Assembly: GCF_001553785.1 (NCBI RefSeq)
Contig: NZ_LOJP01000002.1
Location: 978,096-1,042,095 of the forward strand
Direction: 5' to 3'
Source: Actinoplanes sp. TFC3
GTDB lineage: Bacteria; Actinomycetota; Actinomycetes; Mycobacteriales; Micromonosporaceae
Length of the DNA stretch: 64,000 nucleotides
Position numbers and translations under genes: made by a program. Below, one piece after another: positions 53,671 to 61,950 of the stretch. Positions within the stretch are counted from its first letter, which is position 1. Each line of letters begins with the position of its first letter. The notes below the pieces were generated by a model that saw nothing but the letters and a program-made list of their open reading frames with translations, did no database searches and was not told where the DNA came from.

Positions 53671-54682
53671 CTACTGCTACGTCTACGAGCTAGCCGACCA
53701 GAGCTGGCGCGACCGTCCGGCGGCCATGTCCCCGGCGGTCTGGCAGGCGGCCGCCCGGCGCATCGCCGAGCACGACCCGCAGCACGCGGACGTCGTCCTG
53801 CACGGAGGCGAACCCCTGCTGGCCGGCCGCGACGCGCTGGTGAAAATAATAGGTGACCTCCGGGCGACCCTGCCCAGCGTGTCGTTCCGCCTGCAAACCA
53901 ACGGCGCCCTGCTGACCCCGCAGATGCTGACCACGCTCGCGGACCATGATGTGCGGATCGGTGTCAGCCTGGATGGGCCGGCCGCCCAGCACGATCGCCG
54001 ACGTAGGCACCGGGACGGCCGGGGCAGCCATGTTCTCGTCGACCGGGCGCTGCGGTTGCTGGCCGATCACCCCGCGTACGGGGGCATTCTGTGCACAGTA
54101 GACGTGTCAGCGGATCCGGTGGACGTGTACGAGGCGCTGCTCGAATACCGGCCACCCACGATCGACTTGTTGCTGCCCCACGCGAACTGGGAGCACCCGC
54201 CCGGCCCCGGATATGCGGACTGGATGATCACCGTGTTCGACCGCTGGTATTCCGCACCAACGCGGGAAACCGGAATCAGGCTGTTCGAGGAGATCATCAA
54301 CCTGGTGCTGGGTGGTACCAGCCGCTCCGATCAGGTGGGGCTCAGCCCGGCGCCGGTCGTCGTCATCGAGTCGGATGGCACCATCGAACAGGTGGATTCG
54401 CTCAAATCGGCCTACCAGGGCGCGGCCGCAACCGGCCTCAACGTGTTCGACAATGCGCTGGACGAGGCCCTGCGCCACCCCGGCATAGTCGCGCGCCAGG
54501 CAGGGTTGAAGGCGCTAGCACCGTCGTGCTTGGCCTGCCCCGTCCACGACATCTGCGGCGCCGGCCACTACGCACACCGCTACCGCGCGGGCGCCGGCTT
54601 TAAGAACCCTTCGGCCTACTGTGCCGATCTGCGCCGGCTCATCGACCACGTAGCCACCAGAATCGCGGCGGACGTCAAATGA
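53612..54682 (+). CDS. FxsB-like radical SAM/SPASM enzyme
   Basis: The 356-aa enzyme has the [4Fe-4S]-binding CxxxCxxC as CNLACDYC (Cys15, Cys19, Cys22), the SAM-binding GGEP in LHGGEPLLAG (about 65), QTNGALLT and a C-terminal SPASM-like cluster region CLACPVHDICGAGHYAHRY...PSAYCADL (about 306). It is closest in pattern to FxsB, the maturase of FxSxx-COOH peptides. No peptide ending in FxSxx is encoded nearby. The start is a GTG at 53612. It overlaps the next gene by four bases (ATGA). Confidence 0.85.
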   Translation: MPAFREFVMKVHQRCNLACDYCYVYELADQSWRDRPAAMSPAVWQAAARRIAEHDPQHADVVLHGGEPLLAGRDALVKIIGDLRATLPSVSFRLQTNGALLTPQMLTTLADHDVRIGVSLDGPAAQHDRRRRHRDGRGSHVLVDRALRLLADHPAYGGILCTVDVSADPVDVYEALLEYRPPTIDLLLPHANWEHPPGPGYADWMITVFDRWYSAPTRETGIRLFEEIINLVLGGTSRSDQVGLSPAPVVVIESDGTIEQVDSLKSAYQGAAATGLNVFDNALDEALRHPGIVARQAGLKALAPSCLACPVHDICGAGHYAHRYRAGAGFKNPSAYCADLRRLIDHVATRIAADVK

Positions 54683-55128
54683 CCACTTTCATCCTCACGT
54701 GGGACGGCAGCGACACCGGCTATTTCAAGACCAACTACGAAAACGACATAGCGTCCACGGCGGCAGGCGTCCCGGTGAAAGGCCGTTGGAGCTTCGGCTC
54801 CAGGCGATCCGGTACGTCCGCAGGTGACGAAGTCTTTCTCCTGAGGCAGAACAACCGCAGGGGCATCATCGCCGCCGGCCACCTAGCCGATGGACTCATC
54901 TTTCCGGCACCCCACTGGGCCGGCGACCCGCTTAAGGTGACGTACTACGCGGACATCCTGTGGGACCGGGTGCTACCGGTAGCCGACCGCCTACCCTTGG
55001 CCGAGTTGTTAGCGGAAGTCCCCGGCCACCACTGGAACCACATCTTCGCCTCAGGTCAGCAGGTACGCCCGCCGGCGGATGAAGCGCTGGCTGACCTGTG
55101 GAAGTTTCACATCGCGTCGCACGGGTAG
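54679..55128 (+). CDS. EVE/PUA-like small protein
   Basis: The 149-aa protein begins MTTFILTWDGSDTG and continues with RWSFGSRRSGTSAGDEVFLLRQNNRRGIIAAGHLADGLIFPAPHW. This resembles EVE/PUA-like domains often found N-terminal to HNH nucleases; here it stands alone. Such domains bind modified bases in nucleic acids. It is coupled to the radical SAM gene (ATGA), which is an unusual pairing. The assignment rests on pattern only. Confidence 0.65.
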   Translation: MTTFILTWDGSDTGYFKTNYENDIASTAAGVPVKGRWSFGSRRSGTSAGDEVFLLRQNNRRGIIAAGHLADGLIFPAPHWAGDPLKVTYYADILWDRVLPVADRLPLAELLAEVPGHHWNHIFASGQQVRPPADEALADLWKFHIASHG

Positions 55129-55137
55129 CGCTTCACC

Positions 55138-55296
55138 ATGACGAACCCCACCGAACACTCGCCCGAGCAGCTAGAGCCAAAGTCGAGCGAAGAGGCCGCT
55201 GAGATCGTACGGAATGAAGAGTCTTTGCAGGCCGGAAACGCCGCGGACGAAGACGCTCGCACTCCGGACACCTCGCCGGTAGGTGAGGAACGCTAG
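55138..55296 (+). CDS. 52-aa acidic peptide, possible precursor or accessory
   Basis: The frame ATG 55138 to TAG 55296 encodes 52 residues, starting MTNPTEHSPEQLEPKSSEE and ending TPDTSPVGEER; it has no Cys, Tyr, Trp or Phe. It follows the EVE-like gene by nine bases and its stop overlaps the purC stop. Small size and position after a maturase would suit a precursor, but the lack of aromatic or Cys residues argues against it. There is no strong ribosome-binding site. Confidence 0.4.
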   Translation: MTNPTEHSPEQLEPKSSEEAAEIVRNEESLQAGNAADEDARTPDTSPVGEER

Positions 55297-56129
55297 CGCC
55301 ACTTGTCGCCGGTCAGCCGCTCGTACACCTCGATGTACACGTTGCGGGTGGCGTCGACGACGTCCTCAGGGATCTCCGGTCCCGGATGCGTGCGGTCCCA
55401 GTCGGAGTTGGCGGACCAGTTGCGTAGGAACTGCTTGTCCAGGTAGCGGGGAGCGGTGCCGGGCTTCCACTCATCAGCAGCCCAAAACCGGGACGAATCC
55501 GGAGTAAGAAGCTCATCTCCAAGAGTGAGCCTGCCACCCTTGGACAGCCCGACTTCGATCTTCGTGTCAGCGATGATGATCCCGCTGCGCTCAGCCACCT
55601 CAGACCCACGCCGGTACACCTCCAGCGTGATCCGCTTGAGCTCGCCGGCCAGGTCCGCGCCTACCTTGGCCTCAACCTCGGCGTACGTCATGTTCTCGTC
55701 ATGGCCCTGACCCGGCGGCTGCTTGGTCGTAGGCGTGAAGATTGGCTCCGGCAGCTTCGAGGACTCGATCAGTCCAGCAGGCAGCTCAACCCCGCAAATG
55801 GCCCCGTCCCGCTCGTACGTCTTAAGCCCCGAGCCGGCCAGATACCCCCGGGCAATGCACTCGACCATGACCATCTCAAGGCGCTCAACGCGTACGGCCC
55901 GGCCCGCCCACTCCTCAGGCACGTCAGTGGCCGAGATGATGTGGTTCGGCACGACGTCAGCAAGCTGCTCGAACCACCAGAGCGACAGCTGGGTGAGGAT
56001 CTTGCCCTTGTCGGGGATCGGGGTGGGCAGAATGACGTCGTAGATCGAGATCCGGTCCGAGGCGACCAGAACGATGTCGTCCTTGTCCGCGTAGACCTCC
56101 CGGACCTTCCCCGAGTGCAACAGCTCCAC
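55293..56129 (-). CDS. purC: SAICAR synthetase (phosphoribosylaminoimidazole-succinocarboxamide synthase)
   Basis: The 278-aa enzyme condenses CAIR and aspartate with ATP in purine synthesis. It shows GKVREVYADKDDIVLVASDRISIYDVILPTPIPDKG, MVECIARGYLAGSGLKTY and IIADTKIE...GDELLTPDSSRFW, all in the usual order. The GTG at 56129 has GGAGGG six bases upstream and gives the expected N-terminus. The 3' end overlaps the small plus-strand gene at 55138 by four bases. Confidence 0.95.
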   Translation of the reverse strand: MELLHSGKVREVYADKDDIVLVASDRISIYDVILPTPIPDKGKILTQLSLWWFEQLADVVPNHIISATDVPEEWAGRAVRVERLEMVMVECIARGYLAGSGLKTYERDGAICGVELPAGLIESSKLPEPIFTPTTKQPPGQGHDENMTYAEVEAKVGADLAGELKRITLEVYRRGSEVAERSGIIIADTKIEVGLSKGGRLTLGDELLTPDSSRFWAADEWKPGTAPRYLDKQFLRNWSANSDWDRTHPGPEIPEDVVDATRNVYIEVYERLTGDKWR

Positions 56130-56240
56130 GTGCGTCCCTCCACCCCTACAGCCAGCTGCGTTCACGCTATCGAACCGCGCCGACGGGCTCTTGCTCGACG
56201 TACTGCTTGCCGGCTTAGCGCCCTCAAAGTGCATGAGCGA

Positions 56241-57144
56241 CTATCCCAGCGCCAGCACGTCGGCGAGCTCACCATAGGGGCGGACGCGCTGCATATCCAC
56301 CATCTCGCGCCAGTCGTCCGCCTGACTTCTCAGTGCGGAACTCCCGGCCGCAAGCGCGTCCATCGCCTCATTCATCTCATCGAACAGTAAGTGGTAGATA
56401 GCATCAATTTCGCCGGTGCCGCGAGCGATCGAGATGATGCGGCTGGGAAGAGGTTCAGCTGTAACGACGACGAGGTGCGGAAGTCGTCCACGCCGATTGC
56501 GCACCAGTGTGCCGAACTCGACGCGAATATTCTGCGCTCTATCCGACCGAATCGTTAGCTTCGACGATACTGCCGCATGCAAGGTGTACTGAGCGGTTCC
56601 CGTCCACTGGCTTGGAACGCCAATCATGATGTCAGGCTTGACGTGGTAGTCCCGTCCCACCGCAGTCCGGAGCGTTGGTTCCTCGATGAGCAACTTCTGC
56701 AAATCTGCAAGATGCTGATACTGCGTGAATTGGTTTGCCTCTCCTTGGCGCGTAACGAACCATCTTTGCGGGCTGTGCTGCTGAGTCGGCGTCCGGCGTA
56801 CGCTTGTAGAGCGCCTGCTTGAGATCTGCAGCTAGTCCTCGCTCCAACTGAGTGCCAGTAGCCTCTACTTTTTTGGATACCGCCTCTGCCTCACCAAAGG
56901 TCACCGCGGCTGCCGCGCTTTCCTTGGCCGCTTCAACGGCCCCGATGTCAAAATTGACGACCTGGTCTTTGGGAACACCTAGCAGTTCATACACAGCACC
57001 AGCAATGCGGGTACTCGATGATCCAGATAGATCTGCCAAGTTAGGCCCGAGGCCGACCCCGAAAAACTTTTCGCAGCGCGGAGTCGCTTTCTTGGTGGCT
57101 TGCTTCCAGCCCAGCCGTTCTTTGAACCAGTCAGGTGCGGTCAC
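56241..57144 (-). pseudogene. NgoMIV-like type II restriction endonuclease, frameshifted
   Basis: The C-terminal half (ORF 56241-56702 plus its upstream extension) is clearly NgoMIV-like: HVKPDIMIG supplies the first catalytic aspartate, SSKLTIRSDRAQN the catalytic lysine, and RNRRGRLPHLVVVTAEP follows. The N-terminal half starts at GTG 57144 in another frame and includes GLAADLKQALYKRTP. The two meet at about 56783-56800 by a one-base shift; read through, the protein would be about 300 aa, close to the 286 aa of NgoMIV. NgoMIV cuts GCCGGC. The indel, if real, inactivates it. It lies beside a C5 methyltransferase on the same strand. Confidence 0.85.
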
Positions 57145-57299
57145 GGCTCGCGACTGTAACAGCCCGCCACTCACGGCGACGCAAGCGAATGAGCTGGTGT
57201 TAGCAACGCTCGACCGAAGAGCCACCAGCTAGTACCCGCTGGAATCGTCAGCCGGGAAAATCAGTTGGGTGTCAAGCCTAGGTCGAACGCCAACTTCAT

Positions 57300-57331
57300 C
57301 GCCTGCGGGAAGGGTCCGCTTCCCGCAGGCG
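57300..57331 (-). terminator. Strong hairpin downstream of the methyltransferase
   Basis: CGCCTGCGGGAAG pairs perfectly with CTTCCCGCAGGCG (13 bp) around a GGTCCG loop. It lies 18 bp past the methyltransferase stop, between it and the NgoMIV-like gene, with no clear U-tract. Confidence 0.65.
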
Positions 57332-57348
57332 CACCGAAAGTCACATCG

Positions 57349-58599
57349 TCAGCTGATGCGCGCTTGATACTTCATGAAGAGCTCGTGCCGATCGTGATCT
57401 TGCTGCCCGACAAAAGCACGAAAATCACCAAGCTTGTAAGCGGGCAGCGTCTTGTCTTCGTTGACCTCGATGTGGAAGTCCTGGCCGAGGAGACTCATGC
57501 GGCGTTCGAGCTCCGGGGCCTCGATAGGCCGGCCAACCGCACGAACTAATTGGTTGTACGTGACAAACCCGTCGGTCTCGCGCAGGACCCGGTAGATGGG
57601 GTCATGCTCAACGGATTCGCGCTGCTGCGGAACGCCAACACGCTTGAACGCTCGCATGATTGATTGGCCCACGGCTGCAGCAACCGGAGGAGGAAAGGCG
57701 TTCCCGATCTGGCGGTACTTAGTGGTTTTGCGACCAGAAAAGGTCCACTCGTAGTCATCAGACCAGCCTTGGATGCGGGCAACCATCTCGCATGTCAACT
57801 TCGGCCCCGGCTTCCCTTCAGGGATGGTTGCACCCCGCATAGGCGCTTCGTCGGCAACTCCAAGAGCGTCGACGCTCAACTCGGCCCAAGCCCGCTTCGC
57901 ACGTGTTGGCCCGAGGTCAGCGCCGCCGTGCTTCTTCGAGCCCCCCACGATTGTGGGAGCAATCCGATTCGCACGCTTCGCCCATGCCTTAGCGCCCTCC
58001 CAGCCATTTGAGGCCATCAGATCACCGATGGCCTCCCCCACCGTGGGCGTTTGCTCCACCGGCTCGGGCCACTGGAAGTACGGCGCATCCTCGGGACGCA
58101 GAGCCACGAGGACGAATCGGGGACGAAGTTGTGGCACGCCATAGTCAGATGCCTGAAGCAGTTGCCAGAACGCGACGTAGCCAAGCGATGCCAGGCGGTC
58201 AAGAACGTGCTGCCGATAGCCCGCGAAACGGGGCATGCTCAAGCCACGCACATTCTCTAGAAGGAGAGCCCGAGGCCGTACGGTGCCAGCTAGCTCAACC
58301 GCCCATGCAAAAAGGTCTCGCTCATCCGTAGCACCCAGCTGCTTGCCGGCGATCGTGAACGGAGGGCACGGAACCCCACCCGCCAGGAGGTCAACGCCCT
58401 CGTAGTCGGACGGCTTCCAAGTATCTTCACTCGCCACGTCTCCCAGAGCGACCTTCCATGCCGGGCGGTTCTCGTGGAGCGTGTCGCACGCATTCCTATC
58501 TAGTTCGACTGCCAAGGCATGCTCGAAGCCGGCCTTTTCGAGGCCAAGGGCTTGCCCGCCGGCCCCTGCGCAAATCTCAACTACCTCAAAGCTGTCCAC
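57349..58599 (-). CDS. DNA (cytosine-5) methyltransferase of the GCCGGC type
   Basis: The 416-aa enzyme shows motif I (EICAGAGGQALGLEKAGF, residues 8-25), motif IV PCPPF with the catalytic Cys78, motif VI ENVRG (Glu115), motif VIII QLRPRF, and motif X YRQIGNAFPPPVAAAVG. A long target-recognition region includes NRIAPTIVGGSKKHGGADLG. Its C-terminus carries about 90 extra residues. The GTG start at 58599 has GGAAGGAGG nearby. Specificity is inferred from the neighbouring nucleases, both of families that recognise GCCGGC. It would protect host DNA and is divergent from the Vsr gene. Confidence 0.92.
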   Translation of the reverse strand: MDSFEVVEICAGAGGQALGLEKAGFEHALAVELDRNACDTLHENRPAWKVALGDVASEDTWKPSDYEGVDLLAGGVPCPPFTIAGKQLGATDERDLFAWAVELAGTVRPRALLLENVRGLSMPRFAGYRQHVLDRLASLGYVAFWQLLQASDYGVPQLRPRFVLVALRPEDAPYFQWPEPVEQTPTVGEAIGDLMASNGWEGAKAWAKRANRIAPTIVGGSKKHGGADLGPTRAKRAWAELSVDALGVADEAPMRGATIPEGKPGPKLTCEMVARIQGWSDDYEWTFSGRKTTKYRQIGNAFPPPVAAAVGQSIMRAFKRVGVPQQRESVEHDPIYRVLRETDGFVTYNQLVRAVGRPIEAPELERRMSLLGQDFHIEVNEDKTLPAYKLGDFRAFVGQQDHDRHELFMKYQARIS

Positions 58600-58690
58600 G
58601 TGGCCTCCTTCCAGGGCTAGGCACGAGGCCCGGCCCTGACGAGTATCTTGCCTCAGATGAAGCAGCGCCCAGCGAGCAGCGCTTACGGAT

Positions 58691-59209
58691 GTGCGCGGCG
58701 TGTCTAAGGGTGACGCCGAAGAGGTGCGCAAGAAGGCACACGAAAGAGGGCTCTATCCGGCTCCTCTGAATGCTGGCCGCTCGCGAAATATGCAGGCGAA
58801 TCGCCGGAAAGACACCAAACCGGAGACGGTGCTGCGGTCGGCCTTGCACAGACTTGGCTACCGCTACCGCAAGGACCTGCTCTTGCGTTTCTCCGGCCAG
58901 GTCCGCGTCCGCCCAGACATCGTTTTCACGGCACGCAAGGTTGCTGTGTTCGTGGACGGCTGTTTCTGGCACGTATGTCCTCAGCATGGGCGGCAACCGA
59001 ACACGAACGAGTGGTACTGGACGCCTAAGCTGCGCCGGAACATGGAGCGGGACGTGCGGGCAAACACCGCACTTGCCGACGCCGGCTGGCACGTCGTGCG
59101 TATCTGGGAGCACGAGACGCTGGAGGATGCAGTTGCCCGGGTACAGGCTGCTTTGCCAAGGTCGAACACGCGTTCGACCTTAGCGAAGTCGCACGACAAG
59201 AACCATTAA
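58691..59209 (+). CDS. vsr: Very short patch repair endonuclease (Vsr)
   Basis: The 172-aa protein has RNMQANRRKDTKPETVLRSALHRLGYRYRKD, the PDIVFTARKVAVFVDGCFWHVCPQHG region and the EHETLEDAV ending of Vsr. It would nick T:G mismatches that arise by deamination of 5-methylcytosine, and so pair with the C5 methyltransferase 92 bp away on the opposite strand. A GTG at 58691 or 58700 may be used. Confidence 0.92.
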   Translation: MRGVSKGDAEEVRKKAHERGLYPAPLNAGRSRNMQANRRKDTKPETVLRSALHRLGYRYRKDLLLRFSGQVRVRPDIVFTARKVAVFVDGCFWHVCPQHGRQPNTNEWYWTPKLRRNMERDVRANTALADAGWHVVRIWEHETLEDAVARVQAALPRSNTRSTLAKSHDKNH

Positions 59210-59248
59210 GACTAGCCAGAACCATCCTCGACGCCGGGAGAGATGAGT

Positions 59249-60211
59249 ATGAGTGATGTGGTTCCAAGCTTGTTCGCCATCTCTGAGCCTGACCCTGAGG
59301 TTGAGGCGGTAGCCGCGGCGTTGCTCGTACTCGATCCCCACGGCGCCTCCACCGCAGGAGTGCTGCGAGACACGTTCGACCAGATCTACGACGGGCAGCG
59401 CACAGGCCGCTACAGCATCGACCGCCTAGCCAAGACGGAGCGAACCCACATCGGGACGCTGGTCGAAATCAACATGCAGCGCCGGTTCAAGTACGCAGAC
59501 GGGGTCGACCTCGACTTCTCCATCGCCGGGTACGACGTCGACGCTAAGTACTCAATGCGCTTCGGCGGGTGGATGATCCCGGTGGAAGCGCAAGGCAAGC
59601 TCTGCATGCTCATCCATGCCGATGACGAGACGGCGCGCTGGTCTCTCGGAGTCATCCGAACCAAGCTCGAATATCTCAACGCCCCTAACCGCGATCTCAA
59701 GCGCACGATCACGAGGAATCACCTTGAGAACGCCAAGTGGCTCTTTAGAGACGCTCCGCTTCCGGAGAACACGCTGCTCTGCCTCTCGCCTGAGGATCAG
59801 GCAGCCATCGCGGCGGTGTCGCCAGGGAAGTGGCGGGTTGCCGAGCTCATGCGCCGCGCAGAGGGCCGGCGGGTGAACCGCTCCTCCATCGAGGCGACGG
59901 CTCAGCAGAAGGACAGCATGAAGCGTGTCCGAGCTAACGGCGGCGCAGCGGACATCTTAGCCAAGGAAGGCTTTCTCCTGCTCAGCGGCATAAGACTCGC
60001 AGCCCAGCGAGCAGCTCAGGACCTCGAACTGCCACATCCGCTCCCTGGAACTTTTGTACCGGTCCGCGTAACGCCGGCGGAAGCGAACTCAGATAGTCCA
60101 GTCACCGTGATCGGCGGGATTGACGTTAGACGCTGGCAGCCAGGTGATTCGATAACCGATACAACGTCACTTACCAAGATTTTGAACGGCCCTCCAACAT
60201 CAGTTGAGTGA
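59249..60211 (+). CDS. NaeI-like type II restriction endonuclease
   Basis: The 320-aa protein matches NaeI along its length: DPHGASTAGVLRDTFDQIYDGQRTGR, THIGTLVEINMQ, and the DNA-recognition half (KWRVAELMRRAEGRRVNRSSIEATAQQ, KRVRANGGAADIL). Catalytic residues Glu73, Asp89, Asp98 and Lys100 correspond, with a constant offset of three, to NaeI Glu70, Asp86, Asp95 and Lys97. Position 46 is Ile where NaeI has Leu43, the residue whose change to Lys gives NaeI topoisomerase activity. The ATG at 59249 has GGGAG eight bases upstream. NaeI cuts GCCGGC and needs two sites. The frame is intact. Confidence 0.93.
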   Translation: MSDVVPSLFAISEPDPEVEAVAAALLVLDPHGASTAGVLRDTFDQIYDGQRTGRYSIDRLAKTERTHIGTLVEINMQRRFKYADGVDLDFSIAGYDVDAKYSMRFGGWMIPVEAQGKLCMLIHADDETARWSLGVIRTKLEYLNAPNRDLKRTITRNHLENAKWLFRDAPLPENTLLCLSPEDQAAIAAVSPGKWRVAELMRRAEGRRVNRSSIEATAQQKDSMKRVRANGGAADILAKEGFLLLSGIRLAAQRAAQDLELPHPLPGTFVPVRVTPAEANSDSPVTVIGGIDVRRWQPGDSITDTTSLTKILNGPPTSVE

Positions 60212-60256
60212 GCGTGCCGTTGCCCGTGGTCCTAGAGCTCGGCAATCTGCGGCCTG

Positions 60257-61150
60257 ATGGCTGAACTTCATCCCGGATCGAACATGCCGCCCAGCCATGA
60301 GGGCGACCCGAACGACGGAGTAGGCCAGTACACAGGCTACAAATATCTGATGTTCGATCCAGAGCACGAGGATTACCCTAAGGAAGCCTTCGCCGAGGAG
60401 GGCCGTAGTGGCCAGTTGCGGCTCTGGTGGGAGCTGGAGGTTGCGCCTGGAAAGAGAAAGCAGTCTTTCGGGGCGGAACAGAAGCTCGCCGCTTGGATGG
60501 CCTTCAATCTCGACATCGGCGATCGATTTAACATCCGCATGCTGCGTGAGGCCCTCGGCAGTGAGGTCGTGCCGAACGAGCAGGAGCGCCTTAACCGCCG
60601 CTTCCGCGAGCTTAGAAAAGACGACTGGGAAGTTCCCTCAAATAAGGATGACCGAACCCTGCCCTCCGCTACATATCGACTGGACGCTAAGGGCTGGCAT
60701 CCGGCGCTTGGAGCCCGGCCACCTCGTAACGTGGTGTCGGAACGAACGCGGCGTCAAGTCCTGGATCGTGATGGATGGCGATGCGTCGTCTGCGGAATCG
60801 GCGGCAACGAGCCTTACCCTGACGGCTTCGGTACTGCCTACCTCACAGCGGGCCACATCAGGCCTCGGGCAGCTCAGGGAGACTCAAGCGACTTGAACAA
60901 CTTGCGCGCCGAATGCAAGCGCTGCAACGAGCCCGTACGCAACGAGATGCGAGTTCCCGAGACCGTTGCGGAAATCTTGCCATCGGTTCGCAACCTCAAC
61001 AAGCCAGAACTCCAACGATTGTCGGACTGGCTTGACCTAGGGCACCGCACTCGCGATCGGCTGGATGATCTATACGATCGCGCACGAATGATGGGCTTTG
61101 ACGACCGCGAGGACTTAAAGGCGAGGGTACGGCGTCTACTCGGCAGATGA
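60257..61150 (+). CDS. HNH endonuclease, restriction island
   Basis: The 297-aa protein has an N-terminal region without known motifs (about 1-160) and an HNH domain in the C-terminal half: CVVCGIGGNEPYPDGFGTAYLTAGHIRPRAAQGDSSDLNNLRAECKRCNEPVRNE (given by residues about 176-230), with two CxxC pairs and the H-N-N core. It follows the NaeI-like gene by 45 bp on the same strand. It may be a modification-dependent or back-up nuclease of the restriction island. Confidence 0.85.
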   Translation: MAELHPGSNMPPSHEGDPNDGVGQYTGYKYLMFDPEHEDYPKEAFAEEGRSGQLRLWWELEVAPGKRKQSFGAEQKLAAWMAFNLDIGDRFNIRMLREALGSEVVPNEQERLNRRFRELRKDDWEVPSNKDDRTLPSATYRLDAKGWHPALGARPPRNVVSERTRRQVLDRDGWRCVVCGIGGNEPYPDGFGTAYLTAGHIRPRAAQGDSSDLNNLRAECKRCNEPVRNEMRVPETVAEILPSVRNLNKPELQRLSDWLDLGHRTRDRLDDLYDRARMMGFDDREDLKARVRRLLGR

Positions 61151-61208
61151 AGGCGTTAACCACCTTGTCTGGATGCTGCGAGACGGCCGCCGACCCATAG
61201 ACGCAAGG

Positions 61209-61250
61209 AACTCCGGCCGGTCCGCTGAAGGGGGCGGACCGGCCGGAGTT
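61209..61250. terminator. Bidirectional terminator at the end of the island
   Basis: AACTCCGGCCGGTCCGC (61209-61225) pairs perfectly with GCGGACCGGCCGGAGTT (61234-61250), a 17-bp stem with an 8-nt loop. It lies between the convergent HNH and DUF305 genes. Confidence 0.8.
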
Positions 61251-61350
61251 GCCCGGGCGTGCTCAGTCTTGAAGGGGGAGACCGAAGCGGCCCGTCCAGC
61301 CCGACCGGCGGCCAGCCCGAGGGCCGGCCTGGGGATGCCGGTCAGAAAAT

Positions 61351-61950
61351 CTAGGCGTTCATCATGGTGAGCATTTGCTGGATCTGGTCGGTGCGGCTTT
61401 CGCGTACCCGGTCGGCGAAAGCTTTTGTTTCCTTGTTGTCGCCCTGCGATGTTTCCAGTTGGGCCATTTCTACGGCGTTGTGCTGGTGGGCGACGAAAAG
61501 GTTCAGGAACGCCGTCTCGAAAGCGGTGCCGGAGGCCTTCTTGAGCGCGTCGATCTCTTCGGGGCCTGTTGCCGGCAGGCCGCCGTGGTCGGCGTGGGCG
61601 TTGGGGGCGTGGTCCACGGTGGTGGGTTGCTTCCAGTCGGTCAGCCACTTTTTCATGAGGGTGACTTCGTCGGACTGGGTGGCGTCGATGGCTTTGGCCA
61701 GGGTGGCGATGTCATCGCGATCCGCACTTTTCTCGGCGATGCGGACCATTTCGAGGCCCTGCTTGTGATGGGCGACCATCATCTGCAGGTACATCACGTC
61801 GATGTCGTTGTGCTCGGCTCCCGCTACGACGCCGGCTTTGACCGAGGAAGGGGATACCTCGGGGCCGGCGGTTTGCGGGGCTGTTCCGCAGGCGCCAAGC
61901 AAGAGGGCAGCCGACACCGCTACGACGAAGCGCTTCACAGGGGAAGCCAA
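61351..61950 (-). CDS. DUF305 lipoprotein
   Basis: The 199-aa protein has a lipoprotein signal (lipobox LLLGACG) and a DUF305 four-helix domain with the paired metal-binding-like motifs MVAHHKQGLEM (about 59) and FVAHQHNAVEMAQ (about 153). These ferritin-like exported proteins are often linked to copper or other metal handling. It overlaps the LPMO gene by 16 bp, so the two are translated together; LPMOs are copper enzymes, which makes copper supply a natural guess. Confidence 0.9.
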   Translation of the reverse strand: MASPVKRFVVAVSAALLLGACGTAPQTAGPEVSPSSVKAGVVAGAEHNDIDVMYLQMMVAHHKQGLEMVRIAEKSADRDDIATLAKAIDATQSDEVTLMKKWLTDWKQPTTVDHAPNAHADHGGLPATGPEEIDALKKASGTAFETAFLNLFVAHQHNAVEMAQLETSQGDNKETKAFADRVRESRTDQIQQMLTMMNA

